A DNA stretch of 50,848 nt from Bacteroidota bacterium. Lineage in GTDB: Bacteria; Bacteroidota; Ignavibacteria; UBA10030; UBA8401. How positions within the stretch are numbered: position 1 is the stretch's first letter; each line of letters starts with the position of its first letter. Shown here in pieces: positions 15,903 through 25,089 of this stretch. The position numbers and the translations under genes are program-made. Location of the stretch: positions 1-50,848 of the forward strand of contig JAJYOK010000022.1 of NCBI GenBank assembly GCA_021796215.1. Reading direction: 5' to 3'. The notes under the pieces were generated by a model, which saw only the letters and a list, made by a program, of their open reading frames with translations, was not told where the DNA came from and made no database searches.

Positions 15903-15941
15903 GTTTTATTCTGAAGAGTTACTTCGGAGAGAGGATCTACA

Positions 15942-16676
15942 ATGAACATCGCTTTGCTAGGATACGGACGAATGGGGTGCGAAGTCGAACGCGTTGCGCG
16001 CGAGCGCCGTCATGTAATCTCCGCTGTGTTTAACTCCGTCCACACCCTCTCCGTTTCATCACCATCCGAACAATTATCCGGAATTGACTGCTGCATTGAT
16101 TTCTCCACAGCAGCCGCGGCACCTCAACACATTTGCGCAATAGCTTCTCTTCACATTCCGTTGGTGGTCGGAACAACAGGATGGAACGATCAGCTTTCGC
16201 AACTAACACAAGTTGTCAAACAGCACGAAGGAGCGCTTCTTTACGCTTCGAACTTTTCTGTCGGCGCTCAAATATTTTTTCGCATTGTTTCAACCGGCGC
16301 AAAACTCATTGACAATTTTCCAGGCTACGACATCGCAATCCATGAAACCCACCACGCGCTGAAAAAAGATGCACCGAGCGGAACCGCACTGGCGCTTGCA
16401 GAAAAGATTCTCTCTTCGGTTCATAGAAAAAAAACTGTGCGCACTTCGCTCACAGGCGGCGCAATCTCTACCGATGCGCTGAATATCAGCAGCACGCGCG
16501 TAGGAAGTGTTGCAGGTACACATTCAGTTATCATGAATTCAGCGGCAGATACAATCGAATTGACTCACACGGCTCACAACAGAAGCGGGTTTGCTCTCGG
16601 TGCGGTAATGGCAGCAGAATGGCTTCAGGGAAAACACGGCGTGTTCACTATGGAAGATTTTTTATTTTCACAATAA
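15942..16676 (+). CDS. dapB: 4-hydroxy-tetrahydrodipicolinate reductase
   Basis: 244 residues. Rossmann motif MNIALLGYGRMGCEVERVA, the DapB blocks VVGTTGW, ASNFSVGAQIFF and the substrate-binding HHALKKDAPSGTALALAE, ending MEDFLF. Reduces 4-hydroxy-tetrahydrodipicolinate with NAD(P)H in the DAP/lysine pathway. SD GAGAGAGGAT precedes the ATG. First gene of dapB-dapA-dapD behind the lysine riboswitch. Confidence 0.95.
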   Translation: MNIALLGYGRMGCEVERVARERRHVISAVFNSVHTLSVSSPSEQLSGIDCCIDFSTAAAAPQHICAIASLHIPLVVGTTGWNDQLSQLTQVVKQHEGALLYASNFSVGAQIFFRIVSTGAKLIDNFPGYDIAIHETHHALKKDAPSGTALALAEKILSSVHRKKTVRTSLTGGAISTDALNISSTRVGSVAGTHSVIMNSAADTIELTHTAHNRSGFALGAVMAAEWLQGKHGVFTMEDFLFSQ

Positions 16677-16702
16677 TTCTCACTTACTATGAAAGGTTTT
16701 TT

Positions 16703-17605
16703 ATGTCATCTCTCTTTTCTTTTCGCGGCGTTGCAACTGCTCTTGTTACACCGATGCGCCGCGATGGCAGTGTTGATGAACAAGCGCTGCGCCATCTTGT
16801 AGATTTCCAACTGACAAACGGCGTGAACGGACTTGTTCCTTGCGGCACAACCGGCGAGAGCGCTACGCTCAATCACGCCGAACATCATCACGTAATGGAT
16901 ATTGTCGTTGAACAAACAGCGGGCAGCATTCCCGTCATCATCGGTGCGGGCAGCAATTCTACACATGAAGCAATTTCGTTGACACAGCACGCGCGTGCCA
17001 TCGGAGCAAATGCGGTCCTGTCAATCGCACCATACTACAACAAACCAACGCAAACAGGATTTTTCGAGCACTACCGCGCCATCACGGAGGCTGTTGATAT
17101 CCCGATCATCATTTACAATGTTCCGGGAAGAACCGGAAGCAATATCAATGCCGAAACCACACTGCACATCGCCGAGCTGCCAGGCATCGCCGGCATCAAA
17201 GAAGCATCAGGCAATATTGCGCAGATTATGGAAATTCTCCGGCACCGCCCGAAAAATTTCGCAGTGCTTTCCGGCGATGATGCACTGACGCTTCCTTTGC
17301 TCGCACTCGGCGCCGATGGTGTTATTTCTGTTGTTGCCAACGAGGTCCCGAATTTATTTTCCACAATGGTGAGACTTGCATTGGAAGGAAAATTTTCTGA
17401 GGCTCGTATTCTTCACGAAGAATTACTTCCTTTGATGAATCTCAACTTCATCGAATCCAATCCGATTCCTGTAAAAAGCGCACTGGCAATGATGGGATAC
17501 ATTGAAGAAATATGCCGTTTGCCGCTTACACAAATGTCCACCGACCACCGTTTTGCGATGCGGCGGGCTTTAGAAGAATTACACCTTGTGGAAACAAACG
17601 CATGA
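16703..17605 (+). CDS. dapA: 4-hydroxy-tetrahydrodipicolinate synthase
   Basis: 300 residues from ATG 16703. The longer upstream frame lies inside dapB and was not used. Class I aldolase TIM barrel with GTTGESATL, YYNKPTQTGFFEHYRAI, YNVPGRTG and the Schiff-base Lys166 in GIKEASGN. It condenses pyruvate with aspartate semialdehyde, the committed step of lysine/DAP synthesis. Its TGA overlaps the dapD ATG (ATGA), indicating coupled translation. Confidence 0.96.
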   Translation: MSSLFSFRGVATALVTPMRRDGSVDEQALRHLVDFQLTNGVNGLVPCGTTGESATLNHAEHHHVMDIVVEQTAGSIPVIIGAGSNSTHEAISLTQHARAIGANAVLSIAPYYNKPTQTGFFEHYRAITEAVDIPIIIYNVPGRTGSNINAETTLHIAELPGIAGIKEASGNIAQIMEILRHRPKNFAVLSGDDALTLPLLALGADGVISVVANEVPNLFSTMVRLALEGKFSEARILHEELLPLMNLNFIESNPIPVKSALAMMGYIEEICRLPLTQMSTDHRFAMRRALEELHLVETNA

Positions 17606-18444
17606 GTAATTCGACCCAGGAACTTGCGAAAATAATTGAGAAGTTTTATGACACTCGAACAGTAAAGCAAAAAAACGCTGAAGCCGTTTTTCAAAAATTC
17701 ATAACACTGCTCGATGCGGGAAAAATCCGCGCCGCAGAGCCTGCCAACGGGACGTGGATTGTTCATGAATGGGTGAAAAAAGGAATTCTTCTCGGATTTC
17801 GGCTTGGCATGCTGAAACGTGTCTCGCTTTTTAATAATTTCCCTTTCTACGATAAGCATACTTATCCGCTGAAGAAATTCACCGCGAGCGATAGTGTACG
17901 GATCGTTCCGGGGGGCAGCGCGATCCGCAAAGGCGCTTATGTCGCACCCGGCGTTGTCGTGATGCCGCCGGCATATATCAACGTCGGAGCGTACGTCGGA
18001 AAAGATACGATGATTGATTCTCACACATTGATCGGATCGTGTGCGCAAGTCGGAGAACGAGTGCACATCAGTGCTGCTGCACAAATCGGCGGAGTGCTTG
18101 AACCGGTTGGTGCTCTGCCGGTCATCATTGAAGACAACGTTTTAATCGGTGGCAATTCAGGAATCTACGAAGGGACAATCGTGAGGCGTGGCGCCGTCAT
18201 CGGTGCTGGAGTTGTGATCACAGCATCAACGCCGGTGTACGATTGTATAAAGGAAGCAGTAATTACAAAAGCGCCGGATGGAAACCTTATCATTCCTGAA
18301 TATGCGGTTGTGGTTCCCGGGGCGCGTGCACTTTCCTCCCCATTCGCACGTGCATACGGACTTTCACTCTCGACACCGCTCATCGTAAAATACCGGAACG
18401 AGAAAACCAATGCGCGGACTGCACTTGAAGAACTCTTGCGATAA
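17602..18444 (+). CDS. dapD: Tetrahydrodipicolinate N-succinyltransferase
   Basis: 280 residues from ATG 17602, overlapping dapA by four bases. An alpha-helical N-terminal part is followed by left-handed beta-helix hexapeptide repeats (about 120-230). Family blocks are RIVPGGSAIRKGAYVAPGVV, VMPPAYINVGAYVG, DTMIDSHTLIGSCAQVG and GGVLEPVGALPVIIEDN. It succinylates tetrahydrodipicolinate, so this organism uses the succinylase branch; dapC and dapE must lie elsewhere. Confidence 0.95.
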   Translation: MSNSTQELAKIIEKFYDTRTVKQKNAEAVFQKFITLLDAGKIRAAEPANGTWIVHEWVKKGILLGFRLGMLKRVSLFNNFPFYDKHTYPLKKFTASDSVRIVPGGSAIRKGAYVAPGVVVMPPAYINVGAYVGKDTMIDSHTLIGSCAQVGERVHISAAAQIGGVLEPVGALPVIIEDNVLIGGNSGIYEGTIVRRGAVIGAGVVITASTPVYDCIKEAVITKAPDGNLIIPEYAVVVPGARALSSPFARAYGLSLSTPLIVKYRNEKTNARTALEELLR

Positions 18445-18469
18445 ACTCAAGCGCGGAGACAAACTATTT

Positions 18470-18796
18470 TCAAGGAAGGTTATTTTCTAATGCCGATGGT
18501 TCAGCGACTGCCTCTATCGGCTTCTCCTCGTGCGGCAAAGATTTTTGTTCATCAATAAAATTCTTATTAACCCAATTGATTGTTTCATCAAGAAAGTACA
18601 TGAATTTTTCAAAATCTTCTCTAAAGAGAAAAATTTTTGTTTTCTCAAATTTTTCTCCATCAATGCGGCGGCTTTCGGTAATTGTGATGTAACAGCCTTT
18701 CCCCGACCGCATGGATTTCACATCAAGATAATACCGGCGCCTGCCTGCATAGACGCATTTGGTGTACAGTTCGGGATCAAAATTCGTCTTTCCCAA
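18470..18796 (-). CDS. PUR-family DNA/RNA-binding protein (DUF3276)
   Basis: 108 residues from TTG 18796, eight bases after a strong AGGAGG. The segment RRYYLDVKSMRSGKGCYITI, then TESRRI and KTKIFLFREDFEKFMYFLDE, is the PUR repeat seen in Bacteroidetes DUF3276 proteins and in Borrelia BpuR. Such proteins bind single-stranded nucleic acids and may affect transcription or translation. It is convergent with dapD and stands alone. Confidence 0.85.
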   Translation of the reverse strand: MGKTNFDPELYTKCVYAGRRRYYLDVKSMRSGKGCYITITESRRIDGEKFEKTKIFLFREDFEKFMYFLDETINWVNKNFIDEQKSLPHEEKPIEAVAEPSALENNLP

Positions 18797-18943
18797 AGTC
18801 TCATCCTCCTTTTCAGGTATCGTTTCTCATTGATAATTCGCCACGCTTCATCTTTAGGCGGAAAAAGCGACCGCTCTTCTCCGCCGATAAAGAATTAAGA
18901 TGAAAAACATCTCCGGCTAATCAACATGTGAGGTACGGCGATT

Positions 18944-21250
18944 TCACCTCCTTATCACAGCGATCTTGGCTGTTGAGACTTGGGTCCCGGTTGCATCGTA
19001 TGCAATGACGAAATAGATGCCACTGCCCACGAGTTTTTCATCAGAATCCTTTCCGTCCCAAAACGCCCGCCCTCCTCCCTGAGCCTGGAATTGTTTCACG
19101 AGCGTACCATTAAGCGTAAGAATTTTGATGACACTATTATCAACTAATCCACTGATTGTCACTGTTCCACTGTTAGGAATGATAAATGGGTTTGGCCCCA
19201 CCCGAAGTTTTGAGAACTGTTCAACCGGTTGTGTAACCGGGATCTCAAGGCTCGATAAACCGCTCTCTGTCCCAAAATATGCGATGCCTCGTTTTTTATC
19301 AAACGCAATAGAGAGAACATTATTGTCCACCAACTTACCATTTGTTGATACAACGCTGTACTGTTGCAGCAGTGATGTTCCGTCCGGCGACAGAACGAGA
19401 ACGCCGTTTTTGGTTCCGACCCATTTGTTGTTGAGCGGATCAACCGCAATGCAATTGATGAATTGATCATAGACAGCACCGAGATACACTTGACTAACAC
19501 TTGATGTCGGGAAACGAGGTTCAGCGATAACGGTAATGCCAAGAGCAGTTCCCAGCCATAGCTCGCCATCATTATCCAGAGCAATTGATGTGACGGTAGA
19601 ACTTGTCAGCCCGTCTTGTTCGTTCATCGTTCCCCAGCCGTTTACCGTCCCATCTATGGCAAGAGATTCATTAAAGAAAAAGAATATAGGCGGATTTGGA
19701 ATAAAAAAAGGAAGCGCATCGGTACACCATTTCGTCCCATTGCGGTCGATAACAAGACCGAGCGCCTGTTTGTAACCATAGCCAGAAGGAGATTTGTATT
19801 CTGTCCATGTTGAATCAGGACTCATTTTCCACAGTACGCCAAGATCAGCAGAGGTGTAATTCGTTACCCATACATTCCCCAAAAAATCGGCCTTTGCAGC
19901 AGGCATAACAGGAGAAAGAGTGTCTATATTAATTCCATCATTATATCCTACAAAACCTGGATAGCTATGATTAAATAACCGCACAAAGTCACCTTCACTG
20001 TTAAGAAGAGCGACACCATTTCCCCACGAACCGATCCATTTTGAATTATTCGGACCGATATTGACGCTGAGATAGCTATTGGTTAACAATCCCGGCGTGT
20101 TCGTCATATTGTAATTACGCCAGCGTGTCCCATCAAAGCTATAAAATCCGCGACCGTTACTTGTTCCCGAGGCACCCCAGACTACTCCGTTGTCATCAAC
20201 TGCAACAGAAATAAAAAAATTGGAAGCTGGGCTGTTCGGCTCAGTCGCTGTCCATAGAGAATGCTGAGCATCAAAACGTGCGATGCCGTTTTCTTGAAGC
20301 CCCACGACAAATGTTTTCGCCGAATCAATAATTGCACAATTGATATGAACGGGCGTTGCTGTTCCATAAGAAGACACAACGCCAGAACGCGAAAATGTAG
20401 CAATGGCTGTACTATCAACAACAAAGAGCACTGAATCTGTGCTGAGCAGCGCTACAGCCGGTTGCGACAAACCGTTCACCGGCACCCAGTTGCTATTCTG
20501 AAAAATAAACACACCGGTGCTCGTTGAAGCATAAACCTCGCCGTTAAACACAGAAAGACTGGTTGCGTTTGCCGGCGAAGAAAAAGAAGTCCACGACTCG
20601 GGCGCATCTAAATTAAATGCGCCGGGATTCGAAACAGCAATGCCAGATGAAGTTGCAGCGAAAACTCTCCCTTCAAAAACAAGTACTGATGTTACGTTTG
20701 GCTGTGCAAACGCACCTAAGTTACCGTAGGTATCTTTGAACTCAAATTGGGAAATCGAAAACACGCTGATGCCAAATCCGGAAGCAATATATAACGAATC
20801 CCCTTCAACATAAAATGCGTTGATACTTTTTTGCACTTTTGTAGATTGCAAAATATCGTTCACGTAACGCCATGAGTTTGTTTTCGGAGAATATACATCA
20901 ATCGCTCCGGATTGATGTCCGATCCATAGTGTGCCAAACGCATCTAACGCTACCGCAGTGACATCATTTCCGGTAAGGCCCTCGGAATTTGTAAATTTCT
21001 GAAAGGAAGAATCTGATAATGACAACCGGAACAGCCCACCGCTCGTTCCCGCCCAAACTTCGTTTCGGGAGCTTGCAAGCGAAACAACATTGCTCATGTC
21101 GGTATAATTTTTCCAATCACCTATCCCCGCAACGCTACGAAATGAAATTGCAAGTATCCCGACCAGTACCACGAGCGATGTTTTCACCCACGTTGTCATT
21201 GACGCTGCCGCTTCCGTCACCATGTTTGACATGCTCAGTTGACAATCCAT
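18944..21250 (-). CDS. PorZ-like beta-propeller protein (type IX secretion)
   Basis: 768 residues from ATG 21250, chosen for its GAGAGGTG SD. The hydrophobic signal segment is TSLVVLVGILAISFRSVAG. Two beta-propellers are built from two-component-regulator-type repeats (VWAGTSGGLFRL, LWIGHQSGAIDVYSP, LWLGTALGITV, YFGTESGLSSL). The C-terminal ~90 residues form an Ig-like sorting-type domain (VGPNPFIIPNSGTVTI, GSGIYFVIAYD). Architecture and N-terminus (GDWKNYTDMSNVVSLASSRN) resemble PorZ, part of the cell-surface attachment complex that handles type IX cargo. This fits the several CTD proteins here. An uncharacterised propeller protein is the alternative. Confidence 0.65.
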   Translation of the reverse strand: MDCQLSMSNMVTEAAASMTTWVKTSLVVLVGILAISFRSVAGIGDWKNYTDMSNVVSLASSRNEVWAGTSGGLFRLSLSDSSFQKFTNSEGLTGNDVTAVALDAFGTLWIGHQSGAIDVYSPKTNSWRYVNDILQSTKVQKSINAFYVEGDSLYIASGFGISVFSISQFEFKDTYGNLGAFAQPNVTSVLVFEGRVFAATSSGIAVSNPGAFNLDAPESWTSFSSPANATSLSVFNGEVYASTSTGVFIFQNSNWVPVNGLSQPAVALLSTDSVLFVVDSTAIATFSRSGVVSSYGTATPVHINCAIIDSAKTFVVGLQENGIARFDAQHSLWTATEPNSPASNFFISVAVDDNGVVWGASGTSNGRGFYSFDGTRWRNYNMTNTPGLLTNSYLSVNIGPNNSKWIGSWGNGVALLNSEGDFVRLFNHSYPGFVGYNDGINIDTLSPVMPAAKADFLGNVWVTNYTSADLGVLWKMSPDSTWTEYKSPSGYGYKQALGLVIDRNGTKWCTDALPFFIPNPPIFFFFNESLAIDGTVNGWGTMNEQDGLTSSTVTSIALDNDGELWLGTALGITVIAEPRFPTSSVSQVYLGAVYDQFINCIAVDPLNNKWVGTKNGVLVLSPDGTSLLQQYSVVSTNGKLVDNNVLSIAFDKKRGIAYFGTESGLSSLEIPVTQPVEQFSKLRVGPNPFIIPNSGTVTISGLVDNSVIKILTLNGTLVKQFQAQGGGRAFWDGKDSDEKLVGSGIYFVIAYDATGTQVSTAKIAVIRR

Positions 21251-21303
21251 ACGCACCTCTCTCGAAAAAGAACACGATAAGTTCAAAAGCCTCAGTATCA
21301 ATG

Positions 21304-21801
21304 CTAAGCGTTCTTTTTCCTTTCATCTATGAGCGGAATTTGTGCATACAAATCTGCCATCGCAATCGCAGCCAGCGCGGCATCCCATCCTTTATTGCCG
21401 ACTGAACCACCCGACCGTTCCAGCGCTTGATCATACGTATTGGTCGTCAACACACCAAACAGGACAGGGATATTCCGTTCACGCGCTACACTGCCAATGC
21501 CGCGTGCGCTTTCAGCGGCAATATAATCGAAGTGAGGAGTTTCGCCGCGAATGACGGCGCCGAGACAAATCACCGCGGCATAACGAATGCTCAGTGTAAT
21601 GCGCGAAACGACCTGAGGGATTTCAAACGCACCGGGACAGGAAAAAACGTCAACATCGTTCGCCACATCGCAGCCATGTTTTTTCAAACACTCAAGCGCG
21701 CCATCCAACAACCGCTGCGTGATCGCGCGGTTGAATTCACTTGTAACCACAGCGAACCGTTTGCCTTGCGCTGAAACCTTACCTTCAAAAACCCGGGGCA
21801 T
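21304..21801 (-). CDS. ribH: 6,7-dimethyl-8-ribityllumazine synthase
   Basis: 165 residues, normal length. Motifs SEFNRAIT, SCPGAFEIP, CLGAVIRGETPHFDYIAAES (catalytic His) and GVLTTNT, with GNKGWDAALAAIAMADL at the C-terminus. It joins ribityl-aminouracil and dihydroxybutanone phosphate in riboflavin synthesis. It ends 53 bases before the PorZ-like start; no other rib gene is nearby. Confidence 0.96.
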   Translation of the reverse strand: MPRVFEGKVSAQGKRFAVVTSEFNRAITQRLLDGALECLKKHGCDVANDVDVFSCPGAFEIPQVVSRITLSIRYAAVICLGAVIRGETPHFDYIAAESARGIGSVARERNIPVLFGVLTTNTYDQALERSGGSVGNKGWDAALAAIAMADLYAQIPLIDERKKNA

Positions 21802-21830
21802 TTTTTATTTATCTCCAAATAGGTCTTTTG

Positions 21831-22685
21831 TCATTGCAATGAAGAACGGGAAGAATGCTGGTTAAAAAGTCTGCGTTTCATTGCATCAACGCATGAACCG
21901 TCAACGCAAAACGAGCCAAGAATTTCATCGTCATTGCGCTTGCCGCCGTGAAAATCTGAACCGCCGCTTTCCAAAAGAAAATATTGGGTTACAATGCCGC
22001 GGTAATGTGTCACAAGATTCTCACTGTGCGACGGGTGAACAACTTCAATTCCATCCAATCCGGATTTGATTAACATTTTCAAAAGTTCATCGTCCATGCT
22101 TCTGCCTGGATGTGCGAGAAACGATAATCCTCCGGCAGAAGCAATAAGCGCACATGCTTCAACGGGCGGCAGATTAAATTTCTTTTCATATGCCGGACAG
22201 CCGAAGCCGATATATTTGTCAAAGACTGTCTGATAATCATTCACAAGTCCTTCTTCAACCAATGCCATTGCAATATGCGGCCGACCGATTGCTCCGCTCC
22301 CTGACTTTCGCAGCACCGACTCGAACGTGAGCGGAATCTGCAAGCGATTCAATTTTTCAACAATGCGAATTGCACGCTTCTTTCTTTCTTCGCGAAAGAA
22401 TTTAAGATATTCCAGCAAGTGTTCATTGGTGAAATCGAGGAAATAACCGAGAATGTGTACTTCTTTTGCATCAACGTTCGCGCTGAGTTCCACACCGGGA
22501 ATAACTTCAACATTGAGCGCTGCGCCGAATTTCACTGCGTTCGGAAAAGCATCAAGGCTGTCATGGTCGGTAATACTGAGTGTTGTAATGCCCTTGCGAT
22601 GCGCTTTTTGAATAAGTTCATCCGGAGGAAATATTCCATCTGACCGGTTCGTATGCATGTGGAGATCGGCTTTCACGTTCGTCAT
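21831..22685 (-). CDS. PHP-domain phosphoesterase, RNase AM / nucleoside bisphosphate phosphatase type
   Basis: 284 residues with PHP metal motifs DLHMHTNRSDG, ITDHDSLDAF, PGVELSA, the HILGYF block, GRPHIAMALVE, FLAHPGR, GGSDFHGGKR. This matches the YciV/RNase AM family, which acts as a 3',5'-nucleoside bisphosphate phosphatase and 5'-3' exoribonuclease trimming rRNA 5' ends. It sits 29 bases upstream of ribH on the same strand. Activity on RNA versus nucleotides cannot be told from sequence. Confidence 0.85.
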   Translation of the reverse strand: MTNVKADLHMHTNRSDGIFPPDELIQKAHRKGITTLSITDHDSLDAFPNAVKFGAALNVEVIPGVELSANVDAKEVHILGYFLDFTNEHLLEYLKFFREERKKRAIRIVEKLNRLQIPLTFESVLRKSGSGAIGRPHIAMALVEEGLVNDYQTVFDKYIGFGCPAYEKKFNLPPVEACALIASAGGLSFLAHPGRSMDDELLKMLIKSGLDGIEVVHPSHSENLVTHYRGIVTQYFLLESGGSDFHGGKRNDDEILGSFCVDGSCVDAMKRRLFNQHSSRSSLQ

Positions 22686-22800
22686 TACTTCTTCTGCTCT
22701 TTCCTCTGCGGCGTATTTTTAACCTCATGATCCGCCGCCGCGAAAATATCCTCGCCATTTCATTAGAATTCAGTGTGAAGGAGATATACAGCGGTAACAA

Positions 22801-23484
22801 TTAGGGGTAGAAACTCTTGAAGTGTTCGTAGTCGTTTATTATAAGTTTATTCCCTTGCAACGTCAGTTGTCCGCTTTTGATGAACTTGTGCAGCATGCGT
22901 GAAATGGTTTCCCGTGATGTGCCCGCCATGTTCGCCATATCTTGCTGCAGCGGAAGATCATCAATTTCCACACGGCCTTTCCGGAACATTCCAATCTCAT
23001 CGGCAAGCTGTACAATAACATTCGCCACGCGCCCCGCGGCATCTTTCAACGAAAGACTTTTGATCTGCGCATCTGCCTTGCGAAGCCGTCCGGTCAATTC
23101 GCGGAGCAACGCAATGCCAACGCTGGGATAATCGTTGAGCAGTCTCAGAAAATCGCGGCGATGAATCATAAATAATTCTGATTTCACTGTTGCGACAACG
23201 CTGGCAGAACGGGTTAAGCCATCTAAGATTGCCATCTCACCAAAAAAATCACTTTCACCAAGAATGGACAGGATCACTTCCCGTCCGTCGTCATCCATAC
23301 GGACAATCTTCACTTTACCTGAAATAATAACGAAGAGAGCGGCGCCTGTTTCTTCTTCAAGAAGAATAATTCCCCCTTTTTTATATTTTTTCCGAATGCC
23401 GAGACTGGTAATTTTCTCCAGGTCTTGTTCGCTTAGCTCGTTAAAAATGGGAACATTACGCAAGAAATTCATCGCTTCATTCAT
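22801..23484 (-). CDS. Crp/Fnr family transcriptional regulator
   Basis: 227 residues. A cyclic-nucleotide-binding-like domain (about 10-125) has GGIILLEEETGAALFVIISG and GESDFFGEMAILDGLTRSASV. A C-terminal winged helix has LPLQQDMANMAGTSRETISR as its recognition region. FGE..L followed by RSAS resembles the cAMP pocket. There is no Fnr-type cysteine cluster. It is divergent from paaA (246-base gap), so it could control the phenylacetate genes, but this is only positional. Confidence 0.9.
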   Translation of the reverse strand: MNEAMNFLRNVPIFNELSEQDLEKITSLGIRKKYKKGGIILLEEETGAALFVIISGKVKIVRMDDDGREVILSILGESDFFGEMAILDGLTRSASVVATVKSELFMIHRRDFLRLLNDYPSVGIALLRELTGRLRKADAQIKSLSLKDAAGRVANVIVQLADEIGMFRKGRVEIDDLPLQQDMANMAGTSRETISRMLHKFIKSGQLTLQGNKLIINDYEHFKSFYP

Positions 23485-23555
23485 GGCTGTACCCCGCGCA
23501 ATAAGATGTTAGGGGAATTTTTCAAGTGCGTGTCATTGGAATTGATTATGGCTTG

Positions 23556-23584
23556 AATATACACGCCATTGTGATGAAAGTCAA
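23556..23584 (-). promoter_or_regulatory. Promoter of the Crp/Fnr gene
   Basis: Minus strand TTGACT (23584-23579), 17-base spacer, TATATT (23561-23556); same hexamers and spacing as the TPP leader promoter. Confidence 0.7.
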
Positions 23585-23643
23585 GATGAACGCATCGCAA
23601 TTCGTTTCCTTGTTTTTGAACTTCCGTTTCCGTAGCTTCGTTC

Positions 23644-23662
23644 AGATGCTATAAAAGCATCT
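23644..23662 (+). promoter_or_regulatory. Possible operator before paaA
   Basis: AGATGC-TATAAAA-GCATCT is a perfect 6-base inverted repeat around a -10-like TATAAA, 69 bases before the paaA ATG. No good -35 was found. It could be a repressor site or a chance palindrome. Confidence 0.35.
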
Positions 23663-23730
23663 CCCCTTTTCGCGAAACCATACTCCTAAAGGAATTCCTT
23701 CAGAACTTTGGAGCTTGTCGAAAACGTGCT

Positions 23731-24672
23731 ATGAATACATCGGATGAAACAACTTTGCTTGAACGGTTCAAGTCACGTATCAGTGCGGGGGAAAAAATCG
23801 AACCGAAAGACTGGATGCCTGAACGCTACCGCAAGCAACTGATCCGTATGATCTCCCAACATGCCCATTCGGAAGTCGTTGGAATGCTGCCGGAAGGCAA
23901 CTGGATTACGCGCGCGCCGTCTTTGCGGAGAAAAATATCGCTGCTTGCCAAAGTTCAGGATGAAGCCGGCCACGGTATGTATCTTTACAGCGCGGCAGAA
24001 ACGCTCGGTGTGGATCGGCGCGAACTTATCGAACAATTACTCAGCGGACAGGCAAAATATTCCCACATCTTCAATTATCCAACGCTCAATTGGGCTGACA
24101 TCGGCGTCATCGGCTGGTTTGTTGACGGCGCAGCTATTGTCAACCAAACGATGCTCGCAAAATGTTCGTACGGTCCATACTCGCGGGCGAATCTTCGAAT
24201 TTGCAAAGAAGAAAATTTTCACAAGCGGCAAGGCTACGAAATTGTTGCAACAATGGCGGCGGGAACAACTGAACAGCGGGAAATGGTACAAGACGCCGTG
24301 AATCGCTGGTGGTGGCCCTCCCTCATGATGTTCGGTCCGTCGGACAACGAATCTCCCAACAGCGCGGAATTGCTTCGGTGGAAGGTGAAGCTTCACAGCA
24401 ATGACGAGCTGCGCCAGCGCTTCGTTGATCTCACCGTTCCGCAGGCACAGGCAGTCAACATCACATTGCCGGATTCTGAACTTCGTTACGATAAAAAAAC
24501 GCAGCACTGGAATTTCGGAAAAATCAATTGGGAAGAATTTTGGAACGTCGTAAAAGGAAACGGTCCTTGTAATCGCGAACGAATGGCTGCGCGCCAAAAA
24601 GCAGATAATGATGGCGCGTGGGTACGCGAAGCGGCGGTTGCATACACAATGAAACAGAGAATGAACAGATAA
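23731..24672 (+). CDS. paaA: 1,2-phenylacetyl-CoA epoxidase subunit A (catalytic)
   Basis: 313 residues. Ferritin-like di-iron protein with metal-ligand motifs [13 protein letters not shown] and [13 protein letters not shown], plus PaaA blocks [31 protein letters not shown] and [14 protein letters not shown]. PaaABC(E) epoxidises the ring of phenylacetyl-CoA with O2. First of paaA-B-C-D on the plus strand; a 117-base gap with an imperfect inverted repeat separates it from paaB. Confidence 0.96.
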   Translation: MNTSDETTLLERFKSRISAGEKIEPKDWMPERYRKQLIRMISQHAHSEVVGMLPEGNWITRAPSLRRKISLLAKVQDEAGHGMYLYSAAETLGVDRRELIEQLLSGQAKYSHIFNYPTLNWADIGVIGWFVDGAAIVNQTMLAKCSYGPYSRANLRICKEENFHKRQGYEIVATMAAGTTEQREMVQDAVNRWWWPSLMMFGPSDNESPNSAELLRWKVKLHSNDELRQRFVDLTVPQAQAVNITLPDSELRYDKKTQHWNFGKINWEEFWNVVKGNGPCNRERMAARQKADNDGAWVREAAVAYTMKQRMNR

Positions 24673-24677
24673 ATACG

Positions 24678-24760
24678 GATTGGTGGATTGATGGACGAAT
24701 GGATTGATGATCTTAAATTTTCAATAATCCAGCAATCCAATCATTCGATCTTTCAATATT
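24678..24760. repeat. Imperfect inverted repeat of the GGATTGATGGATT type, copy 1
   Basis: GGATTGGTGGATTGATGGAC plus GAATGGATTGATGATC on the left and AATCCAGCAATCCAATCATT on the right form an imperfect stem in the paaA-paaB gap. Confidence 0.55.
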
Positions 24761-24789
24761 TCAACAACCTGATTCCCTAAAACAAAAGC

Positions 24790-25089
24790 ATGGCAACAAA
24801 AGATATGTTTGGTGAAGGCGAATTGTGGGAAGTTTTCATCCAGAAAGAAACCGGCGCACCACACGAACATGCAGGAAGTATTCACGCTGCCGATTCGGAA
24901 CTGGCATTGCAAAATGCGCGCGATGTTTTTGCGCGCCGCGGAGAAGTTGTCAGCCTGTGGGTCGTGCCGGCGAATTGCATAACGGCAAGCTCGCCGGATG
25001 ACAGCGGTCCTTTTTTTGATCCTGCAGACGACAAAATTTACCGCCATCCGCAGTTTTATCATGTTCCAAAAGCTGTGAAAGGAATGTGA
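24790..25089 (+). CDS. paaB: 1,2-phenylacetyl-CoA epoxidase subunit B
   Basis: 99 residues, typical PaaB length. Contains LWEVFIQKETGAPHEHAGSI followed by HAADSELALQNARDVFARRG. PaaB is the small structural subunit linking PaaAC heterodimers. Its stop directly abuts the paaC GTG. Confidence 0.94.
   Translation: MATKDMFGEGELWEVFIQKETGAPHEHAGSIHAADSELALQNARDVFARRGEVVSLWVVPANCITASSPDDSGPFFDPADDKIYRHPQFYHVPKAVKGM

Noticed and set aside
18857-18885. Hairpin upstream of the PUR-family gene as a terminator
   Set aside because: The GGCGGA/TCCGCC stem has internal mismatches and no T run on either side; its role cannot be supported.
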